From an uncultured Eubacteriales bacterium (GTDB lineage: Bacteria; Bacillota; Clostridia; Oscillospirales; Oscillospiraceae), in NCBI GenBank assembly GCA_934567745.1, contig CAKTJM010000027.1, forward strand, positions 1 through 16,403: a stretch of DNA of 16,403 bases, written 5' to 3'. Position 1 is the stretch's first letter. Every line of letters starts with the position of its first letter. Of the stretch, positions 1 to 6,181 are shown one piece after another. A model generated the notes under the pieces. That model ran no database searches, was not told where the DNA came from, and saw only the letters and a program-made list of their open reading frames with translations. Made by a program: the position numbers and the translations under genes.

Positions 1-77
1 TCTTTCATCACCCTTGTCCATTCTACCATATCTATCAGAAAAAGCCCAGCTCCAGCCGGACTTTTTCGACACGCTGA

Positions 78-109
78 GACCTCCCGACCGTATGTCGGGA
101 GGTCTTTTT
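78..109 (+). terminator. Intrinsic terminator of an upstream gene
   Basis: A perfect 10-bp stem (GACCTCCCGA at 78-87, TCGGGAGGTC at 95-104) encloses a 7-nt loop and is followed by five T (105-109). This is a textbook Rho-independent terminator for a plus-strand unit lying before the window. A second, weaker A-rich/T-rich hairpin (GAAAAAG at 38-44, CTTTTTC at 61-67) sits just upstream and may act with it. No gene is visible in 1-164. Confidence 0.85.
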
Positions 110-124
110 GCCCGGGCCGGATGG

Positions 125-153
125 TTGAGTTTTTGATGGTGCTATGATAGGAT
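125..153 (+). promoter_or_regulatory. Possible promoter for the RhuM-family gene
   Basis: TTGAGT at 125-130 and TAGGAT at 148-153 are 17 bp apart, each matching four of six consensus bases. An alternative -10, TATGAT at 143-148, is a better hexamer but lacks a well-spaced -35. A promoter is expected here because a strong terminator lies at 78-109. The exact hexamers are uncertain. Confidence 0.35.
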
Positions 154-182
154 GATACCTGCTCTTGAAGGAGGGCCCTGCC

Positions 183-1184
183 ATGTCGAATGATTTTCGT
201 TTTTTGATCTACGAATCTGCGGAGGAGGACGTTTCCGTCAATGCCGTCATCAAGGACGAGGACGTCTGGCTGAGCCAAAGGGGCATGGCAGAGCTGTTCG
301 GCTGCTCAACGGACAACATCTCCCTGCACCTGAAGAACATATACGCAGAGGGCGAGCTGACCGAATCCGCAACCACCGAGGAATTCTCGGTGGTTCAAAA
401 GGAAGGGACTCGGAACGTCACCCGGAGGACGAGGTTCTATGACCTCGATGCCATCATCTCCGTCGGCTACCGCGTCAATTCCCATCGTGCCACCCGGTTC
501 CGCATCTGGGCGACCGGCGTCCTGAGGGAATACATGATCAAGGGCTTCGTTCTCGACGATGCCCGCCTGAAGCAGGGGAAGGCCGCCTTCGGGACGGACT
601 ACTTCCGGGAGCTGCTGGAGCGTGTCCGCTCGATCCGCGCCAGCGAACGCCGGATCTGGCAGCAGATCACGGACATCTTCGCCGAGTGCAGCATCGACTA
701 CGACAGGGATCCCAAGGTCACTCGGGACTTCTATGCGATGGTGCAGAACAAGTTCCACTATGCCATCACAGGTCAGACCGCCGCGGAGATCGTCTATACC
801 AACGCCGACCACACGAAGGAGCACATGGGGCTGACCACCTGGAAGAACGCGCCGGATGGGCGCGTCCTGCGGTCCGATGTCACCGTCGCGAAGGACTATC
901 TGTCGGAAAAGGAGATCCGGCAGCTGGAACGCACGGTCTCCGGATACTTCGACTACATCGAGGACCTGATCGAACGGGAGAACACCTTCTCCATGGAGGG
1001 CTTCGCCGAGAGCATCAACAAGTTCCTCGCGTTCCGGGAATACAAGATCCTCTGCGGCAAGGGCCGTATCTCCATGAAGGCCGCCGCCAAAAGGGCCGGC
1101 GAGGAATATGACGTGTTCAACAAGACGCAGAAGATCACCTCTGATTTCGACCGGGAGATCCGGCAGCTGTTGGATCGGGACTGA
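183..1184 (+). CDS. RhuM family protein (Virulence_RhuM)
   Basis: This 333-aa protein resembles the Virulence_RhuM family (PF13310/COG3943), named from a Salmonella pathogenicity-island gene. Its biochemical role is not established. Residues 20-60 (VWLSQRGMAELFGCSTDNISLHLKNI) look like the family's N-terminal helix-turn-helix-like region. Residues 95-123 carry the conserved YRVNSHRATRFRIWA and LREYMIKGF stretches. The rest is largely helical, with a conserved-looking MVQNKFHYAITGQTAAEI segment near 187-204. I chose ATG 183 because AAGGAGG at 168-174 lies 8 nt upstream; an in-frame TTG at 165 would put that site inside the gene. It stands alone between a terminator and the scf promoter. Such genes are often found in accessory or defence-like regions, but no phage, restriction or transposase gene is visible beside it. 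The family call is firm; DNA binding is inference. Confidence 0.85.
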   Translation: MSNDFRFLIYESAEEDVSVNAVIKDEDVWLSQRGMAELFGCSTDNISLHLKNIYAEGELTESATTEEFSVVQKEGTRNVTRRTRFYDLDAIISVGYRVNSHRATRFRIWATGVLREYMIKGFVLDDARLKQGKAAFGTDYFRELLERVRSIRASERRIWQQITDIFAECSIDYDRDPKVTRDFYAMVQNKFHYAITGQTAAEIVYTNADHTKEHMGLTTWKNAPDGRVLRSDVTVAKDYLSEKEIRQLERTVSGYFDYIEDLIERENTFSMEGFAESINKFLAFREYKILCGKGRISMKAAAKRAGEEYDVFNKTQKITSDFDREIRQLLDRD

Positions 1185-1221
1185 TCCCGCACAGGATCGG
1201 CGCTGCCTCCCTTCGTTTCTC

Positions 1222-1250
1222 TTGACAGCGCCCGGAAAGCACTGTATAAT
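1222..1250 (+). promoter_or_regulatory. Consensus sigma-A promoter of the scf operon
   Basis: TTGACA at 1222-1227 and TATAAT at 1245-1250 are separated by exactly 17 bp, so all twelve core bases match the housekeeping consensus. Transcription should start near 1257, giving a leader of about 35 nt before scfA. It suggests strong, mainly constitutive expression. No clear operator overlaps it. Confidence 0.9.
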
Positions 1251-1292
1251 ACTTTCGATCAAGATCCAACCGGAAAGGAGCTGTTTTCCGTC

Positions 1293-1439
1293 ATGAAGAG
1301 GATCCAGACCCTGGAGACCCGCGACCTGGCCAAGAGCCTCAAGACCGGCGGCTGCGGTGAGTGCCAGACCTCCTGCCAGTCTGCCTGCAAGACCTCCTGC
1401 GGCCTTGCCAACCAGCAGTGCGAGAACGCCGCTCGCTGA
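1293..1439 (+). CDS. scfA: SCIFF ranthipeptide precursor (six cysteines in forty-five)
   Basis: This 48-aa peptide is the SCIFF precursor, a ribosomally made and modified peptide near-universal in Clostridia. The N-terminal leader (about residues 1-18, MKRIQTLETRDLAKSLKT) leads into the hallmark GGCGECQTSCQSACKTSC block. The six cysteines are C21, C24, C28, C32, C36 and C43. In characterised systems the adjacent radical SAM maturase links cysteine sulfur to a non-alpha carbon of an acceptor residue, making the peptide a ranthipeptide. The T residues near the cysteines (T26, T34) are candidate acceptors by analogy. AAAGGAG at 1274-1280 is the ribosome site, with a rather long 12-nt spacer. It is the first gene of the unit, directly behind a consensus promoter and ahead of a hairpin terminator, an arrangement that should give excess precursor over maturase. 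The mature product's function is unknown for the family; a signalling role has been proposed. Confidence 0.96.
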   Translation: MKRIQTLETRDLAKSLKTGGCGECQTSCQSACKTSCGLANQQCENAAR

Positions 1440-1465
1440 GCGACCGCCTGCCCTGAACGAGGAGA

Positions 1466-1501
1466 GCCGCCGCCTGATCTCAGATCCGGCGGCGCTTTTT
1501 T
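1466..1501 (+). terminator. Terminator/attenuator between scfA and scfB
   Basis: GCCGCCG at 1466-1472 pairs with CGGCGGC at 1487-1493. The upper stem adds GAT/ATC (1476-1478 with 1484-1486) above a small bulge. Six T follow at 1496-1501. It lies in the 105-nt gap between scfA and scfB. No scfB promoter is obvious, so partial read-through would set the precursor to maturase ratio. That role is inferred. Confidence 0.7.
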
Positions 1502-1544
1502 CTATCCATCCGGCCCCCGGCGGCCAGACGAAGGAGGATCGTCC

Positions 1545-2930
1545 ATGATCCATCAGTATGAGCTCAACGGCTATCACATCGTCCTCGATGTCTACAGCGG
1601 CGCCGTCCACGTCGTCGATGAGGTCGCCTATGACATGATCGCCCTCTACGAGTCCACCCCCCACGACGAGATCGTCGCGCGGATGCTCGCAAGATACGGC
1701 GATCGCCCCGACATCGACGAGGCCGAGCTGCGCGCCTGTCTCGACGACATCGCCGCCCTGGTCGCCGACGGGAAGCTCTTCTCCCGCGACCTCTGGGCCG
1801 ACGTCGAGCAGGAGGCCTTCGAGCACACCAAGCCCGTCCTCAAGGCGCTCTGTCTCCACGTCGCCCACACCTGCAACCTGACCTGCGACTACTGCTTCGC
1901 CAGCCAGGGCCGCTACCACGGCGACCGGGCGCTCATGACCTTCGAGGTCGGCAAGCAGGCCCTCGATTTCCTGATCCGCTCCTCCGGCAGCCGCGTCAAC
2001 CTGGAGGTCGATTTCTTCGGCGGCGAGCCGCTGATGGACTGGGACGTCGTCAAGCAGCTCGTGCGCTACGCCCGCACCCAGGAGCCGCTGTACCATAAGA
2101 ATTTCCGCTTCACCCTCACCACGAACGGGATGCTCCTCGACGACGAGGTCACGGAGTTCTGCAACCGGGAGATGCACAACGTCGTGCTCAGTCTCGACGG
2201 CCGCAAGGAGGTCCACGACCGCCTGCGCTGCGACTACGCCGGGCACGGGAGCTATGACCGCATCGTGCCGAAGTTCCAGCGGTTCGTGCAGCAGCGCGGC
2301 GATCGCGGGTATTATATGCGGGGGACCTTCACCCACGACAACGTGGATTTCACGAACGACATCTTCCACATGGCCGACCTCGGCTTCACCGAGCTGAGCA
2401 TGGAGCCGGTCGTCTGTCCCCCCACCGACCCCTGGGCCCTGACCGAGGAGGATCTGCCGAAGCTCATGGAGCAGTACGAGATCCTCGCTCTGGACATGCT
2501 CCGCCGCGAGCGCGAGGGCAGGCCCATCACCTTCTACCACTACATGCTCGACCTCTCCGGCGGACCGTGCCTGCACAAGCGGATGTCCGGCTGCGGCTCG
2601 GGCACCGAATACCTGGCCGTCACGCCCTGGGGCGAGCTCTTCCCCTGCCACCAGTTCGTCAACGACCCCGCCTATTCCATGGGCAACGTCTGGGACGGCA
2701 TCACCGCCCCGGAGCTGGGGAAGAAGTTCCACCGCTGCAACGTAGTGGCCAATCCGGCCTGTCACGACTGCTGGGCGCGGCTCTACTGCGCCGGCGGCTG
2801 CGCGGCCAACGCCTACCACGCCAGCGGCGACATCAACGGCGTCTACGAATACGGCTGCGAGCTGTTCAAGAAGCGCATCGAATGCGCCATCATGATGCAG
2901 GTCGCCCGACAGGACACTCAGGAGGCATGA
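1545..2930 (+). CDS. scfB: SCIFF maturase, radical SAM/SPASM thioether synthase
   Basis: This 461-aa enzyme should install the thioether crosslinks of the SCIFF peptide, using S-adenosylmethionine and iron-sulfur clusters. Residues 1-85 look like the RiPP recognition element that binds the leader. The radical SAM cluster motif CNLTCDYC gives C110, C114 and C117. A FFGGEP motif (residues 157-162) for SAM binding follows. The C-terminal SPASM region holds the auxiliary-cluster cysteines: C342, C350, C368, C398, then CHDCWARLYCAGGC (C406, C409, C415, C419) and C438. Length and cysteine pattern are those of characterised SCIFF maturases such as CteB. ATG 1545 has AAGGAGG at 1531-1537. The gene follows scfA after a hairpin and runs into the next small gene 4 nt after its stop, so it is operonic. 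No key residue is missing. Confidence 0.96.
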   Translation: MIHQYELNGYHIVLDVYSGAVHVVDEVAYDMIALYESTPHDEIVARMLARYGDRPDIDEAELRACLDDIAALVADGKLFSRDLWADVEQEAFEHTKPVLKALCLHVAHTCNLTCDYCFASQGRYHGDRALMTFEVGKQALDFLIRSSGSRVNLEVDFFGGEPLMDWDVVKQLVRYARTQEPLYHKNFRFTLTTNGMLLDDEVTEFCNREMHNVVLSLDGRKEVHDRLRCDYAGHGSYDRIVPKFQRFVQQRGDRGYYMRGTFTHDNVDFTNDIFHMADLGFTELSMEPVVCPPTDPWALTEEDLPKLMEQYEILALDMLRREREGRPITFYHYMLDLSGGPCLHKRMSGCGSGTEYLAVTPWGELFPCHQFVNDPAYSMGNVWDGITAPELGKKFHRCNVVANPACHDCWARLYCAGGCAANAYHASGDINGVYEYGCELFKKRIECAIMMQVARQDTQEA

Positions 2931-2934
2931 TCGT

Positions 2935-3123
2935 ATGGAAGTCAAGCAGATCCTTTACACCGGTGCGGACACCGAGGACGTGACCCGCATCATGGAGGAG
3001 GCCGAGAAGAAGATGGCCGCCAAGGGCTGGCGCGAGGGCAAGGTCGATATGCTCAGCTCCGCCACCATCCAGGTCAGCTACTACCGCGGCCCCGAGGAGG
3101 AAGAAGAGGAAGACGACGACTGA
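2935..3123 (+). CDS. Small acidic-tailed protein of the scf operon
   Basis: I do not recognise this 62-aa protein. It starts 4 nt after scfB stops, and its ribosome site (GGAGG near 2921-2925) lies inside the end of scfB, so translation is probably coupled. Residues 1-53 read like a compact beta-alpha-beta fold: a short strand (VKQILYTG), an amphipathic helix (about 13-31, EDVTRIMEEAEKKMAAKGW), and two strand-like pieces ending in ATIQVSYYRG. Residues 54-62 are all Glu or Asp. There are no cysteines, signal peptide or membrane segment. The placement right behind the maturase makes an accessory role in SCIFF production possible, for example as a chaperone or partner protein, but this is position-based inference. 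It is unlikely to be noise because it has a good start, tight spacing and ordinary codon use. Confidence 0.75.
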   Translation: MEVKQILYTGADTEDVTRIMEEAEKKMAAKGWREGKVDMLSSATIQVSYYRGPEEEEEEDDD

Positions 3124-3137
3124 AAGGAGGCCACACC

Positions 3138-3221
3138 ATGGCACTTGGTCTGATCGTGGGGATCGTGTTCATCGCAGCGGTCCTGATCGTCCAGAAGAAG
3201 CAGAAGGACGACGACGAATGA
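3138..3221 (+). CDS. 27-residue single-pass membrane peptide
   Basis: A very short open frame encodes MALGLIVGIVFIAAVLIVQK, then KQKDDDE. Residues 2-18 form one hydrophobic membrane segment, followed by a basic patch (KKQK) and an acidic end (DDDE). It is preceded by a strong AAAGGAGG site (3123-3130) with a 7-nt spacer. Its stop overlaps the start of the next gene in an ATGA arrangement (3218-3221). The ribosome site, spacing and overlap together argue that it is translated, although it falls below usual gene-caller limits. The charge pattern predicts the N terminus outside and the tail in the cytoplasm. Small membrane peptides like this often regulate or stabilise a membrane partner; the overlapping DUF218 membrane protein is the natural candidate. 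Function is unknown. Confidence 0.7.
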   Translation: MALGLIVGIVFIAAVLIVQKKQKDDDE

Positions 3222-3844
3222 TGCGGAAGCTCCGCCGTGCCCTGCTCGCCCTGCTGATCGTCTGCGCCGTGCTGGCCGGACTGGTCCTGGGCGGGAGCGG
3301 CTGGGTCGTCTGGCAGGGGCGCGACCGCGTGCTCTCGGAGGAGGACGCGCCCGGCGCGCCCTTCGACTGCATCCTGGTGCTCGGCTGCGGCGTCTACGCC
3401 GACGGCACCCCCACCCCGATGCTCAACGACCGCATCCATACCGGCGCGGCGCTCTATGCGCACGGCTGGTCCGGCACCGTCCTCATGAGCGGTGACAACC
3501 GCGCCGAGGACTACAACGAGGTCGGCACCATGCGCACCGTCGCCGAGGGGCTCGGCGTCCCGGTGGAGGCCATCGTCTGCGACGGGGCCGGGCTGTCCAC
3601 CTACGACAGTCTCTACCGCGCGCGGGACGTCTACGGCGCGCGGCGGGTCGTCATCGTCACCCAGCGGTACCATCTCTACCGAGCGCTCTACCTCGCCCGC
3701 TCGCTCGGGCTGGACGCCTGGGGCGTGCCCGCCGCCGACGTGCGCTACGCGGGGCAGCTCCTGCGCGACGTGCGCGAGATCGCCGCCCGGGACAAGGCGC
3801 TGGTCTGGTCCATCCTCCAGCCGCCCCCCGCCGTGCTCGACTGA
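3218..3844 (+). CDS. SanA/YdcF-like DUF218 membrane protein
   Basis: This 208-aa protein belongs to the DUF218 (YdcF/SanA/ElyC-like) family, usually tied to cell-envelope barrier function or peptidoglycan metabolism; the reaction is not settled. A basic N terminus (MMRKLRR) precedes one membrane segment at about residues 8-32. The catalytic-like domain then probably lies outside the membrane. Family motifs are visible: CILVLGCGVYADGTPTPMLNDR (51-72, allowing for its start), VLMSGDN (88-94), EDYNEVGTMR (97-106), the STYDSLYRA segment (127-135) and VVIVTQRYHLYRALYLAR (144-161). The ATG at 3218 overlaps the stop of the 27-aa peptide; a second ATG at 3221 is equally possible. It is the last gene of the scf unit, followed by a hairpin. 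A link to SCIFF export or sensing is only suggested by the operon. Confidence 0.85.
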   Translation: MMRKLRRALLALLIVCAVLAGLVLGGSGWVVWQGRDRVLSEEDAPGAPFDCILVLGCGVYADGTPTPMLNDRIHTGAALYAHGWSGTVLMSGDNRAEDYNEVGTMRTVAEGLGVPVEAIVCDGAGLSTYDSLYRARDVYGARRVVIVTQRYHLYRALYLARSLGLDAWGVPAADVRYAGQLLRDVREIAARDKALVWSILQPPPAVLD

Positions 3845-3889
3845 GACGGTCGAAAGGGCCCTCTCCACCGTACCCATCATACGCCCCCT

Positions 3890-3917
3890 GATCGCCCCGG
3901 CCAAGGCCGGGGCGATC
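3890..3917 (+). terminator. Hairpin closing the scf operon
   Basis: A 13-bp perfect inverted repeat (GATCGCCCCGGCC at 3890-3902, GGCCGGGGCGATC at 3905-3917) is separated by only AA. It is very stable and lies 45 nt after the DUF218 stop. The T-tract is weak (GTTCATTTCC), so termination may be partial. The remaining 3845-4080 gap holds no gene that I can support. Confidence 0.6.
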
Positions 3918-3984
3918 GTTCATTTCCTCCAAAAACGCCCGCGCGGCCACGGCGCGAATTGGACCGGGGCCGCGCGGAAAACGC

Positions 3985-4013
3985 ATGACTTCCTATCGAA
4001 CGTGTGGTAAAAT
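3985..4013 (+). promoter_or_regulatory. Probable promoter for the MoxR/VWA unit
   Basis: TAAAAT at 4008-4013 matches five of six -10 bases. ATGACT at 3985-3990, 17 bp upstream, matches four of six -35 bases. This gives a leader of about 60 nt to the ATPase gene and starts after the scf hairpin. The -35 is weak, so an activator is possible. Confidence 0.45.
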
Positions 4014-4080
4014 GGAAAGGCGTATATCCCCGCATAAATTATGACGCACCGCGTCTTTGATAGAAGGAAAGGAAAACGCC

Positions 4081-4914
4081 ATGAAAGAATTCAAGGGAAG
4101 CAGCAGCTACGTCGTCTCCGAGGACCTGCTGCGCATCGTGAACATCTCCATCGCTCTCCAGAAGCCCCTGCTCATCAAGGGCGAGCCGGGCACCGGCAAG
4201 ACCATGCTCGCCGAGGCCATCTCCGAGGCCCTCGGCAAGAAGCTGATCATCTGGAACATCAAGTCCACCACCAAGGCCCAGGACGGCCTGTACGTCTACG
4301 ACACCGTCCAGCGTCTCTACGACAGCCAGTTCGGCGGCGAGGGCGTCGATGACATCCGCAAGTACATCAAGCTCGGCAAGCTCGGCGAGGCCTTCTCCGC
4401 CGAGGACCAGGTCATCCTGCTGATCGACGAGATCGACAAGGCCGACCTGGAGTTCCCCAACGACCTGCTGTGGGAGCTGGACAAGATGGAGTTCTACATC
4501 CCCGAGACCAAGGAGACCATCTCCGCCAAGCAGCGCCCCATCGTCATCATCACCTCCAACGCCGAGAAGGAGCTGCCCGACGCCTTCCTGCGCCGCTGCA
4601 TCTTCCACTACATCGCCTTCCCCGACCAGGCCATGATGAGCCAGATCGTCCACGCGCACTACCCCGACATCGAGGACCATCTGCTGACGAAGGCCATGCA
4701 GGCGTTCTATCAGATCCGCGACCTGCCGACCGTCGCGAAGAAGCCCTCTACCTCCGAGCTGCTCGACTGGCTCCAGGCGCTGCGTCTGGGCGGGGTCGAT
4801 CCGGAGAAGATCGAGGCCGAGCTGCCCTACTCCGGCATCCTGCTGAAGAAGACCGAGGACCTCACCGCCGTGAAGACCGCCAAGACGCGCGTCAAGAACG
4901 GCTACCGCTGGTGA
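4081..4914 (+). CDS. MoxR-type AAA+ ATPase
   Basis: This 277-aa ATPase belongs to the MoxR/AAA_5 group of AAA+ proteins, which act as hexameric chaperone-like motors with a VWA-domain partner. Walker A is GEPGTGKT (residues 34-41) and Walker B is VILLIDEIDK (111-120, with D116 and E117). Sensor 1 is the ITSN segment ending at N160, and R171-R172 in FLRRC are in the arginine-finger position. The C-terminal lid follows, with the KPSTSELLDW stretch at 221-230 typical of the group. ATG 4081 is preceded by AAAGGA at 4068-4073; an in-frame TTG at 4057 is less likely because it would place that site inside the gene. The VWA gene starts 39 nt downstream, the usual MoxR-VWA order. All ATPase motifs are intact. 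The client is unknown; it may be maturation of a metalloenzyme or membrane complex, as in better-studied MoxR systems. Confidence 0.92.
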   Translation: MKEFKGSSSYVVSEDLLRIVNISIALQKPLLIKGEPGTGKTMLAEAISEALGKKLIIWNIKSTTKAQDGLYVYDTVQRLYDSQFGGEGVDDIRKYIKLGKLGEAFSAEDQVILLIDEIDKADLEFPNDLLWELDKMEFYIPETKETISAKQRPIVIITSNAEKELPDAFLRRCIFHYIAFPDQAMMSQIVHAHYPDIEDHLLTKAMQAFYQIRDLPTVAKKPSTSELLDWLQALRLGGVDPEKIEAELPYSGILLKKTEDLTAVKTAKTRVKNGYRW

Positions 4915-4953
4915 GCGCGCGCCGCGCCGCCGCCTGAGGAAGGAGAAGACACC

Positions 4954-6150
4954 GTGTTTACCGACCTGTTTTACCTCCTGCGGGCACGGGGGCTGGAGGT
5001 CTCCCTGAACGAGTGGCTGTCGCTGATGGAAGCGCTCGAGCGCGGCCTGTGCCGCAACAGCCTCTTGGAGTTCTACTACGTCAGCCGCGCGATCCTGGTG
5101 AAGACCGAGGCCGACTTCGACAAGTTCGACGAGATCTTCCTGGAGTACTTCGACCGCATCCAGCACATCGAGGACATCCCCCAGGAGCTGATGGACTGGC
5201 TCCACGACCCCAAGAACATGAAGAAATACGACCAGGACGAGGTGGATGCCCGCACCAACTTCGACCTGGAGAAGCTCCGCCAGATGCTCGAGGAGCGTCT
5301 GCGCGAGCAGCACGAGCGCCACGACGGCGGCCAGTACTGGATCGGCACCGGCGGCACCTCCGCCATGGGCCACTCCGGCTACGCCAAGACCGGCATCCGC
5401 GTGGGCGGCGAGAGCGTCCACCGCCACGCCCTCCAGGTCGCCGGGGAGCGTGAGTTCCGCGACTTCCGCGAGGACAACGTGCTCGACCAGCGGTCGTTCC
5501 AGCTGGCCTTCCGCCGCCTGCGGCAGATGACCACCCGCCAGGACGGCCCCATGGACGTGCTCAACCTCGACCGCACGATCGACGAGACGTGCAGCAACGC
5601 CGGGTACCTCCACCTGGAGTTCGACCGGCCGCGCACGAACGACATCCGCGTGATGCTGCTCTTCGACTCCGGCGGGTCGATGGCGCCCTACGCCCGGCTG
5701 TGCAGCCAGCTCTTCCAGGCCGTCGACCGCGCGAACAACTTCAAGGACCTGAAGATCTACTACTTCCACAACATCTGGTACTCCGAGCTGTTCACCGATC
5801 CCCGCTGCGCCTATGGGGAGAGCGTCCCCACCCAGTGGGTCATCAACAACCTCAGCCGGGAGTACAAGGTCATCGTCGTGGGCGACGCGTCCATGGCCCC
5901 GTCCGAGATGACCTGGATCGGCGGGAGCAGCTATTACAACCGCTACAATGCGGAGACCGGTCTGACCTGGCTCAACCGGTTCCACGCCCGCTTTGAGAAG
6001 ATGGTGTGGTTCAACCCCATCCCCGAGGCGATGTGGGAATACGACTACGGCTATCAGACCATCGAGATGATCCGCAACGCCGTGGACATGTACCAGCTCA
6101 CCGTCGAGGGGCTGGCCCGCGGCCTGAAGAAGCTGGTCGCCGCGAGATGA
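4954..6150 (+). CDS. CoxE-like VWA domain protein, MoxR partner
   Basis: This 398-aa cytoplasmic protein is the VWA partner of the upstream ATPase, of the CoxE-like (COG3552/COG3825-type) group. The N-terminal half is helical and charged. A conserved glycine-rich part [18 protein letters not shown] spans 125-142, followed by basic, arginine-rich residues. The VWA domain begins at about residue 229 ([15 protein letters not shown]). The MIDAS loop reads D238-S-G-G-S242, with Gly where the classical DxSxS motif has its first Ser; D-x-G-G-S is common in this family. Further VWA strands include [13 protein letters not shown] and [15 protein letters not shown], and the gene ends without a membrane segment. 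The start is GTG 4954, with AAGGAG at 4940-4945. The hybrid kinase follows after 31 nt. Substrate and process are unknown. Confidence 0.9.
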   Translation: MFTDLFYLLRARGLEVSLNEWLSLMEALERGLCRNSLLEFYYVSRAILVKTEADFDKFDEIFLEYFDRIQHIEDIPQELMDWLHDPKNMKKYDQDEVDARTNFDLEKLRQMLEERLREQHERHDGGQYWIGTGGTSAMGHSGYAKTGIRVGGESVHRHALQVAGEREFRDFREDNVLDQRSFQLAFRRLRQMTTRQDGPMDVLNLDRTIDETCSNAGYLHLEFDRPRTNDIRVMLLFDSGGSMAPYARLCSQLFQAVDRANNFKDLKIYYFHNIWYSELFTDPRCAYGESVPTQWVINNLSREYKVIVVGDASMAPSEMTWIGGSSYYNRYNAETGLTWLNRFHARFEKMVWFNPIPEAMWEYDYGYQTIEMIRNAVDMYQLTVEGLARGLKKLVAAR

Positions 6151-6164
6151 GCCCCGATCGGGGC
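6151..6164. repeat. 14-bp perfect palindrome between VWA and kinase genes
   Basis: GCCCCGATCGGGGC is a perfect palindrome starting at the base after the VWA stop codon and ending just before the ribosome site (AGGAGG at 6168-6173) of the kinase gene. As RNA it can form a short GC stem with a GATC loop that might tune translation. As DNA it could be a dimer site. No T-run follows, so it is not a terminator. Confidence 0.5.
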
Positions 6165-6181
6165 CGGAGGAGGGGAACGTG

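Noticed and set aside
306..2945. Long minus-strand open frame (about 879 codons) antisense to the RhuM and scf genes
   Set aside because: It crosses two unrelated genes and the scf promoter, has a low-complexity Ala/Val/Gly/Asp composition and matches no family. It is a by-product of G+C-rich codon bias.
3846..3871. Imperfect inverted repeat ACGGT...ACCGT with central GGGCCC after the DUF218 gene
   Set aside because: Only five terminal base pairs match, and the better hairpin at 3890-3917 explains termination. It is too weak to list as a feature.
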